A program made the translations under genes and the position numbers. A DNA stretch of 64,000 bases. Source: Desulfatitalea sp. BRH_c12 (GTDB lineage: Bacteria > Desulfobacterota > Desulfobacteria > Desulfobacterales > Desulfosarcinaceae). Shown here piece by piece: positions 58,472 to 64,000 of the stretch. A model generated the notes under the pieces. It saw only the letters and a list, made by a program, of their open reading frames with translations. It ran no database searches and was not told the DNA's origin. Location: NCBI GenBank assembly GCA_000961655.1, contig LADR01000047.1, positions 1-64,000 on the forward strand, given 5' to 3'. How positions within the stretch are numbered: the first letter of the stretch is position 1; each line of letters begins with the position of its first letter.

Positions 58472-59641
58472 GTGCCAGCGCCTACAGTCAACAACCCCAT
58501 CGAGAGCAGTGGAAAAGTGGAAATATTACACTTCGATCAAATTTCCGATGATGCCGCAATCGTCCGGCTGTCGGGACGTTGGAAAACAGGCCCGCAGCTT
58601 CCTTCCGCAAGCGAGCTAAGCGGACACCTCGACCAGACACCCGCAACGCGGCGGCTTTCTTTTGACACCCAGGGGTTGACGGAGTGGGATACAGGGCTTT
58701 TATCTTTTCTCAAAAGCGTCATGCGGGAATGTTCCGCAAGGAAGATCGATGTGGATCGATCCGGTCTGGCTGCCGGTGTCAGACGGCTTCTTGACCTGGC
58801 CATGGCTGTCCCCGAAAAAAAAGATGCCCACAGGAGCACGAAAAGCGAGTCGTTCCTGTCCCGCGTGGGCAGCGAGACGATTGCGTTCATACAATCCGCC
58901 GGCGAAATGGTCGCTTTTGTAGGCGCCGCTTGTTCGGCCCTCGGCAGGTTATTGCTACGAAGAGCCAGTTTCCGGACGGATGAATTCAAACTTCTGGTGC
59001 AGGAGTCCGGTGCCCAGGCCTTGCCAATCGTATCCCTGATCAGCTTCCTGGTTGGTCTCATTCTGGCTTTTATAGGGATTCTCCAATTGAAACTTTTCGG
59101 CGCCCAGATCTATGTGGCCGACCTGGTAGGCATCGCCATGGTCAGAGAAATGGGCGCCATCATGACTGGTATCATCATAGCCGGCCGGACCGGCGCCGCA
59201 TTTGCAGCCCAACTTGGCACCATGCAAGTGAATGAGGAAATCGATGCCCTGACGACGCTGGGTATTTCGCCAATGGCATTTCTGGTCTTGCCCCGCATGG
59301 TTTCCTTAACTCTTATGATGCCTCTGTTGTGCCTTTATGCGAACATTATGGGCATCTTGGGCGGCATGATGGTTGCCGCAGGCCTCCACGGGATCAAACC
59401 AGTGTCCTATTTCCAGCGCACCGCCGAGGCGGTGGGTCTCAACGACTTGGCCATCGGCCTTTTCATGAGCATCGTGTTCGGCATTTTAATCTCCCTTGCA
59501 GGGTGCATGCGCGGAATGCAGTGCGGCCGCAGCGCCTCGGCTGTGGGCAGTGCCACGACCTCCGCTGTGGTGACAAGCATTGTAGCCATTATCATGGCGA
59601 CAGCGATGATCACCGTCGTATGTGACGTCATCGGCATATGA
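58472..59641 (+). CDS. mlaE: MlaE-type ABC permease with N-terminal STAS-like domain
   Basis: 389 residues if the start is GTG 58472, immediately after the DUF3313 stop; GTG 58517 is also possible, and neither has a strong ribosome binding site. Residues 1-125 resemble a STAS-like regulatory domain. The rest is a MlaE permease: IVSLISFLVGLILAF, MVREMGAIMTGIIIAGRTGA, the EIDALTTLGISPM coupling helix, then four more hydrophobic segments. Moves phospholipid or other lipids with the ATPase, MCE and lipoprotein encoded next. The fused STAS form is common outside enterobacteria. Confidence 0.88.
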   Translation: MPAPTVNNPIESSGKVEILHFDQISDDAAIVRLSGRWKTGPQLPSASELSGHLDQTPATRRLSFDTQGLTEWDTGLLSFLKSVMRECSARKIDVDRSGLAAGVRRLLDLAMAVPEKKDAHRSTKSESFLSRVGSETIAFIQSAGEMVAFVGAACSALGRLLLRRASFRTDEFKLLVQESGAQALPIVSLISFLVGLILAFIGILQLKLFGAQIYVADLVGIAMVREMGAIMTGIIIAGRTGAAFAAQLGTMQVNEEIDALTTLGISPMAFLVLPRMVSLTLMMPLLCLYANIMGILGGMMVAAGLHGIKPVSYFQRTAEAVGLNDLAIGLFMSIVFGILISLAGCMRGMQCGRSASAVGSATTSAVVTSIVAIIMATAMITVVCDVIGI

Positions 59642-59696
59642 AGGGATTTAAAGGATGCAGCGCTTCCGCCCAAAGCGTGTATTCTGAAGGAAGATC

Positions 59697-60494
59697 ATGC
59701 CTCATACTTTCAACTCCGGCGCTACCGATTCGAGGAAGGTGAATGGGAATGCTCCCGTGATTTCCGTTCAGGATTTGACCATGGCCTACGGCAGTTTCGT
59801 GTTGATGCGGGATGTGAATTTTACTGTTCAGCGGGGAGATATTTTCATCATTATGGGAGGCAGCGGCTGCGGTAAAAGCACCCTGCTAAGACATATGGTG
59901 GGGCTTCTGTCACCCGCCAAGGGCCGCATTCTTTACGAGGGAATCAGTTTTTTCGATGCCGCGCCGCCGACACGATCCGCGCTCATGAAACGCATGGGGA
60001 TCCTTTACCAGAGCGGCGCCCTTTGGAGTTCCATGACGTTGGCCGAAAACATCGCCTTGCCGCTGGAACACTATACCGCTCTGAGCCCCGGCCAAATCGC
60101 CGAGATCGTTTCTTTCAAACTGGCCCTCGTCGGCTTGGCGGGATTCGAGCATTACTATCCATCGGAAATCAGCGGCGGGATGCGCAAGCGCGCAGGATTG
60201 GCGCGCGCTTTGTCGTTGGACCCGGACATTCTGTTTTTTGACGAGCCCTCCGCTGGTCTCGATCCGGTCAGCGCCAAACGTCTGGACGATTTGATCCTCG
60301 AACTGAGGGATAACCTCGGGGCGACGGTGGTGGTGGTCACGCATGAGCTGCACAGTATATTCGCCATCGGCAACAACTCCGTGTTTCTAGACGCTCAGAC
60401 CCGCACTATGATCGCAGCGGGAAATCCCAACACACTGCTGAGGGAATCCCAAGACCCGACAGTGCGCACTTTTCTCACACGGGGCAAAGAATAA
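59697..60494 (+). CDS. mlaF: MlaF-type ABC ATPase
   Basis: 265 residues; GAAGGAAG precedes ATG 59697. Walker A GGSGCGKST, Q-loop YQSGALW, signature SGGMRKRAG, Walker B ILFFDEPSAGLDP and H-loop VVVTHEL are all complete. The SGGM signature and the AGLDP box are typical for lipid-transport (Mla/Mkl) ATPases. Powers the permease just upstream. The N-terminal ~18 residues extend beyond the domain. Confidence 0.92.
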   Translation: MPHTFNSGATDSRKVNGNAPVISVQDLTMAYGSFVLMRDVNFTVQRGDIFIIMGGSGCGKSTLLRHMVGLLSPAKGRILYEGISFFDAAPPTRSALMKRMGILYQSGALWSSMTLAENIALPLEHYTALSPGQIAEIVSFKLALVGLAGFEHYYPSEISGGMRKRAGLARALSLDPDILFFDEPSAGLDPVSAKRLDDLILELRDNLGATVVVVTHELHSIFAIGNNSVFLDAQTRTMIAAGNPNTLLRESQDPTVRTFLTRGKE

Positions 60495-60515
60495 CAGGAG
60501 GCGGGAGGTCATCTT

Positions 60516-61514
60516 ATGTCGAAGCCATTCAGCAGCACAGTCATCGGACTTTTTGTCATCAGCGCCATCGGGCTGCTGGTGGCAGGCGTCCTCGTATTCG
60601 GAAGCGGCGGCTTTTTCAAGGAAAAGAGAAATTTCGTCCTCTTTTTCGAAGGCTCCGTCAAGGGCCTCCAAGTCGGGGCGCCGGTGGTCTTCCGGGGGGT
60701 GGAGATCGGTACGGTCAAAGAGATCATTATGAGAGCGGACCTCGATACGCTGGATATCACTATCCCGGTGATCATCGAAATTGATAGAGAGCGATTCGGC
60801 ATCAGCGGCAACGATAAAGATCGACGGGTCAACATTCGGAAACTCATCGAAAAAGGGTTCAGAGGCCAGTTGGGCATGCAAAGTATGGTGACGGGGCAGC
60901 TCATGATCGAATTCGATTTTCTGCCGGGAACACCCGTGCGGCTTGTAAATGCGGACCTGGGCTATACTGAACTGCCGACCCTTCCTTCAAAGCTGGAGCA
61001 GCTGGCCGATACCATTGCCGAGCTTCCCATTCGGAAACTCTTTGTGACGCTCAATGAGGCTGTGGAGGGTGTGGAGAAAATAATGAATGCCCCTGAAGTA
61101 AAGGCAACGCTGGTTTCCCTGAAGTCTGCGGCGCAAGGTGCCGACCGGCTGATGCACCATGCCGGCGATCTTGTGGCCCGTACGGACAAGCAGATCGATC
61201 CAACTGTGAAAAGTTTGAGGACGGTTGCCGATGATGCGAGTTCATTGCTTAAGAATGTTGACGGGGAGTTGGTCTCAGTGGCTGCAAAGATTGAAAAAGT
61301 ATCCGATGCAGCGACACTTGCGATGAAGCAGGGCCAGGCAACCTTGAAATCCATTCAGGGCATTGCCGGCGATGATTCGGAAATGGTTTACCGGTTGGCT
61401 GACGCTTTGAAAGAATTATCGGTCGCATCGCGTTCCGTTCGCCTCCTGGCTGAACAATTGGAGCAATATCCGGATTCGATCATCCGAGGCAAGAGCGCGG
61501 CTGGAGGTGAGTGA
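60516..61514 (+). CDS. mlaD: MCE-domain (MlaD-like) lipid-binding protein
   Basis: 332 residues with GGGAGG before ATG 60516. One N-terminal membrane anchor (TVIGLFVISAIGLLVAGVLV), then the MCE domain: FVLFFEGSVKGLQVGAPVVF, RGVEIGTVKEI, a hydrophobic stretch, and FRGQLGMQSMVTGQLMIEFD. The C-terminal third is a long helical/coiled segment. Single-MCE proteins form hexameric rings in the periplasm that carry lipids. It is longer than E. coli MlaD (~180 residues). Confidence 0.9.
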   Translation: MSKPFSSTVIGLFVISAIGLLVAGVLVFGSGGFFKEKRNFVLFFEGSVKGLQVGAPVVFRGVEIGTVKEIIMRADLDTLDITIPVIIEIDRERFGISGNDKDRRVNIRKLIEKGFRGQLGMQSMVTGQLMIEFDFLPGTPVRLVNADLGYTELPTLPSKLEQLADTIAELPIRKLFVTLNEAVEGVEKIMNAPEVKATLVSLKSAAQGADRLMHHAGDLVARTDKQIDPTVKSLRTVADDASSLLKNVDGELVSVAAKIEKVSDAATLAMKQGQATLKSIQGIAGDDSEMVYRLADALKELSVASRSVRLLAEQLEQYPDSIIRGKSAAGGE

Positions 61515-62149
61515 TGAGCAAAATGAAATCCATGATTATAGCCGTACTAGTCGTCTGCGTGGCCTTCCCCTTGGGATGTTTCAATCTCGGGGGCACGAAA
61601 GAAAAAACGAAGTTCTATATCCTGACTGCCTCACCCAATCCTGAAATGCTGCAAGCGGCTGCACCGCCCGAAGCTCCGAGCGATTGTATCGCCATAGGGA
61701 TAGCGCGGGTTGATATACCGGATTACCTGAATCGTCCCCAAATCGTCACGCGGGTCAGTCCCACCCAGATCGAAACATCCGAATTTCACCGCTGGGCGGA
61801 ACCGTTGGCAGTGAATTTCGGCCGTGTTTTAGCGGACAATCTCTCCAAATACACTTGCGCCGAAACGGTGGTCTTTCCGCATATACGAGGAAACAATTCT
61901 TCTTTCCGGGTGAAAGTCGAAGTTTTGCGGTTTGACGGAAGTCTTGGCAACGATGTCGAATTGAAGGTCCGCTGGAGCCTTTTCGATAGAAACGAAGCAG
62001 AACCGAGAATCACAAAGCAGAGCAGCCACACCGCCAAAATGGATTCAGCCAGCTATGAAGATCTGGTTTGTGCAATGTGCCTCACAGTTGACGCTTTCGG
62101 TAAAGAGGTCTTCGACGAGGTGGCCCGTCTCAGAAAAGCGTCTTTGTAA
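61514..62149 (+). CDS. ABC-associated auxiliary lipoprotein (DUF330/PqiC-like)
   Basis: 211 residues from ATG 61514, overlapping the stop of the MCE gene by one base (TGATG) with GGAGGTGA upstream. Signal peptide and lipobox FPLGC (Cys22), then KFYILTASPNP, IGIARVDIPDYLNRPQIVTR, HRWAEPLAVNFGRVLADNL and a C-terminal VDAFGKEVFDEVARL helix, all features of the family of lipoproteins that accompany MCE systems. Probably placed on the outer membrane facing the MCE ring. Last gene of the transport operon. Confidence 0.88.
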   Translation: MSKMKSMIIAVLVVCVAFPLGCFNLGGTKEKTKFYILTASPNPEMLQAAAPPEAPSDCIAIGIARVDIPDYLNRPQIVTRVSPTQIETSEFHRWAEPLAVNFGRVLADNLSKYTCAETVVFPHIRGNNSSFRVKVEVLRFDGSLGNDVELKVRWSLFDRNEAEPRITKQSSHTAKMDSASYEDLVCAMCLTVDAFGKEVFDEVARLRKASL

Positions 62150-62345
62150 ATTAGGCAGGGAAGCTTAATAACCAGGTACTTTTAAGCTCACCACATGCGC
62201 AGCATGCAGAAAGGCTGCCGATGAAAGGATACAAAATGAGAAAACTGTGCAGTGACAAAAAATATAAAGATTGATCGATTGATCACTATGATAAAAATAT
62301 CCGGTGCAAATACCTATTATTTTTAGCCTATTTGAGGACGTTATC

Positions 62346-62891
62346 ATGGGAAACGCAGCATCCTATTGCGAAAACGGCACTTTGAAAAACGGAATCGGGG
62401 TTAGAATCAGATCCATCCGGCCGGACGACAAGCATCGGCTTTTTGAAGCTTTCCGCAACCTCGAAACCGAATCTGTTTATACACGTTTTTTCCACCACAA
62501 AAAGACGCTGACCGATGAAGAACTCACAGCCGCAACCGAAGTTGATTTCGAATCTGTGGTCGCTTTGGTCGTTACGGTGGGGGAAGGGGAAAGTGAGACG
62601 ATCATCGGGTCCGGACGCTTTATGACGTACGAGGATAAGGGCGCTCTCATGGCGGAGGTAGCCTTTACGGTCGAAGAAGATTACCACGGGCAAGGTGTCG
62701 CCGGTCTGCTCCTGCGCCACCTGGTTTCAATAGCACGTACGGCAGGCGTAACGCAACTCGAAGCGGAAGTGCTTTCAACAAACAAAGCGATGCTCCGGGT
62801 CTTTTCGCGCAGTGGGCTCCCAATGGAAATGAAGAATGAAGGCGGTGTCGTTCGGGTCGGGCTTATGCTAAAGGATCACCGCAATGTCTGA
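62346..62891 (+). CDS. GNAT-family acetyltransferase
   Basis: 181 residues from ATG 62346 (GAGGACG upstream). GNAT fold elements: IRSIRPDDKHRLFEAFRNLE, strand MAEVAFTVEEDYHGQGVAGL with the Q/R-x-x-G-x-A/G acetyl-CoA loop (HGQGVAGLL), and LEAEVLSTNKAMLRVFSRSG. The substrate is unclear; similar domains modify acyl-CoA synthetases or small molecules. It lies 197 bases after the lipoprotein gene with an AT-rich leader (a TTGATCGATTGATCA repeat near 62271), suggesting its own promoter. Confidence 0.85.
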   Translation: MGNAASYCENGTLKNGIGVRIRSIRPDDKHRLFEAFRNLETESVYTRFFHHKKTLTDEELTAATEVDFESVVALVVTVGEGESETIIGSGRFMTYEDKGALMAEVAFTVEEDYHGQGVAGLLLRHLVSIARTAGVTQLEAEVLSTNKAMLRVFSRSGLPMEMKNEGGVVRVGLMLKDHRNV

Positions 62892-62972
62892 CCGGACAAT
62901 CGAACTACCCGATGGTGGATTCAATGCCATAATCTCACAAGGACCGTTTCGTTGCGAAACTCAAGATCAGCC

Positions 62973-64000
62973 CTATGGTTTCGGTTGTCTTTTCTTTGGG
63001 GTCTTTGGGGCGATTGCAGTGTCGCTCAAAATCGGGTTGTACATCGTGTGAAATGTGCCGCCGCTTTCTATATGACCGACCGCCATTTCGGGCTCGCTTT
63101 CTATGTCCACAACGTTGCCTTTCGTGTCGATCGGTTTCCCCTCATCATTGACGGCTACGATTCCTGTGGGGATGATCCCTTCGCCTTCTTCGTTGAACGG
63201 CCTGCTGGTAATGATTCCGCCAATGGGTATCATCTTGCCGTCAGCGTCTTTGGCCGTGCCGTCAGACCGGAATGTGAACGGGACATTCTCTTCGCCTGAC
63301 CCGAAAACATCTTTGCCGAGATTGAAGCCTTGATCGAGAACGATCTTGCGGTAGAGCTGAATGTTGCTCCTCATGGTCGCCTCGTTAGGATACAGCAAGG
63401 TGCCTTTTACATATAAGTTTCCGGTTGTTTCATCATGGTCGAGATAATCCAGCTCTGCAACAAATGCCCGCATGATTTTTTGTCTTTCTATCAAGAGCGT
63501 TTTTCGCCGATCCTTGCCCAAGCTTTTAAGCTTCTCGTCATCGAAGACCGCGGGATCCATTTGCAGCCCAAGGGACTGCCCTTTGTGGGCCACGAATGCC
63601 TTTAACGCCTCCGCTATTTCATCCGGCATGACGCCATATAAATTGGCCCCGACCACAACATAATAGAAAAAACCGAGTTCACCCATCTCGGAGCCCTCAT
63701 GAACATAGTCCATTAACTTGCTTTTGCCGGGCTTTTTTGAATCGTAATCACCGTAGTCCATTTCACGCCAACCGGTAGATCCGGGAAGCTTTCGCTCAAA
63801 AGACCATACCGAATCGACTGTGTTGCCGACTTTGCCATGACAGCCGATACACTGCATCATCTCCTCAGTGGTTTGCGGGCGAAGCGCACCCTTGCGATCT
63901 TCGATAAATGCAACCAGAAGCCAACCTGCATTGTTGTCAACCCAGCCTTGACCCTCGTTGCCGATGACATAGTCCTCGGGATGGGCATCTTCATCGATAT
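62973..64000 (-). CDS. c-type haem protein, N-terminus outside the window
   Basis: The frame is open from the right edge (about 342 codons) to a stop at 62973. A haem-attachment motif CIGCH occurs near codon 53 of the visible part, preceded by EDYVIGNEGQGWVDNNAGWL and FIEDRKGALRPQTTEEMMQ. After it come a YYVVVGANLYGVMPDEIAEA block and a beta-rich C-terminus ending GTFHTMYNPILSD. A single CxxCH and the soluble layout suggest a periplasmic cytochrome-domain protein. It converges with the GNAT gene. The family name is not known to me. Confidence 0.7.
   Translation of the reverse strand, partial: IDEDAHPEDYVIGNEGQGWVDNNAGWLLVAFIEDRKGALRPQTTEEMMQCIGCHGKVGNTVDSVWSFERKLPGSTGWREMDYGDYDSKKPGKSKLMDYVHEGSEMGELGFFYYVVVGANLYGVMPDEIAEALKAFVAHKGQSLGLQMDPAVFDDEKLKSLGKDRRKTLLIERQKIMRAFVAELDYLDHDETTGNLYVKGTLLYPNEATMRSNIQLYRKIVLDQGFNLGKDVFGSGEENVPFTFRSDGTAKDADGKMIPIGGIITSRPFNEEGEGIIPTGIVAVNDEGKPIDTKGNVVDIESEPEMAVGHIESGGTFHTMYNPILSDTAIAPKTPKKRQPKP

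Overview
This window is from a Gram-negative bacterium: it has lipoproteins, an RND efflux pump with an outer-membrane channel, an Mla-type lipid ABC system and c-type cytochrome motifs. Gene content (FixJ-type regulators, acetate kinase beside a MaoC-PTA fusion, DUF3313 and DUF330 lipoproteins) fits a proteobacterium in the broad sense, possibly a deltaproteobacterium (Desulfobacterota). The sequence does not settle the lineage. No rRNA, intact tRNA or CRISPR array was seen.

The window has two parts. Positions 1 to about 38.4 kb are accessory DNA dense in defence-type genes, mostly on the minus strand. Reading leftward: (a) a twin-hsdM type I restriction-modification operon (26.7-36.8 kb) into which an XPD/DinG-like helicase gene has been placed, leaving a stub of an older hsdR; (b) a DISARM-like drmA-drmB operon (17.0-26.4 kb) with two extra SF1 helicase-like proteins (one with a NERD nuclease domain) and an unrecognised 542-residue protein, and with no methyltransferase or PLD gene; (c) a degraded IS1595 transposase fused to a degraded Na/Ca-exchanger fragment; (d) a 1446-residue STAND/NACHT NTPase with a C-terminal PD-(D/E)xK nuclease-like domain; (e) small genes (rhodanese, DUF1059, Cys-rich protein, wHTH) and a uracil-DNA-glycosylase-superfamily protein; (f) an Hsp70-centred operon (<1-7.9 kb) encoding a GrpE-like protein, an Hsp70, an AAA ATPase, a J-like/PH-like protein and a membrane-anchored peptidoglycan-binding protein with perfect 90-bp coding repeats. 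Block (b-e) is bracketed by a ~215-bp direct repeat of the start of the grpE-like gene, which suggests it arrived as one ~18.6 kb unit. A tRNA T-arm-like palindrome near 38.43 kb may mark the right edge of the island.

From 39.1 kb to the end the genes are nearly all on the plus strand and look like resident functions. A periplasmic-sensor histidine kinase and a FixJ-type regulator come first. They are followed by a TPR-like protein, an MscS channel, a small unknown, a K+-channel-like protein, a lone receiver domain, an AI-2E-family permease, an RND tripartite efflux operon, acetate kinase, a truncated fabI remnant, a DUF3141 alpha/beta hydrolase, a MaoC-phosphotransacetylase fusion, a DUF3313 lipoprotein, an Mla-type ABC system (permease, ATPase, MCE protein, lipoprotein) and a GNAT acetyltransferase. 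A palindromic operator ATAAGAC-N4-GTCTTAT occurs at 41996 and 44954, in both cases where a -35 element would lie, and is the natural candidate target of the FixJ-type regulator. A convergent partial gene with a CxxCH haem motif runs off the right edge.

Several genes are broken by frameshifts next to G runs (1.5-1.8 kb, 9.2-9.4 kb), so assembly indel errors should be considered there before concluding that they are pseudogenes.
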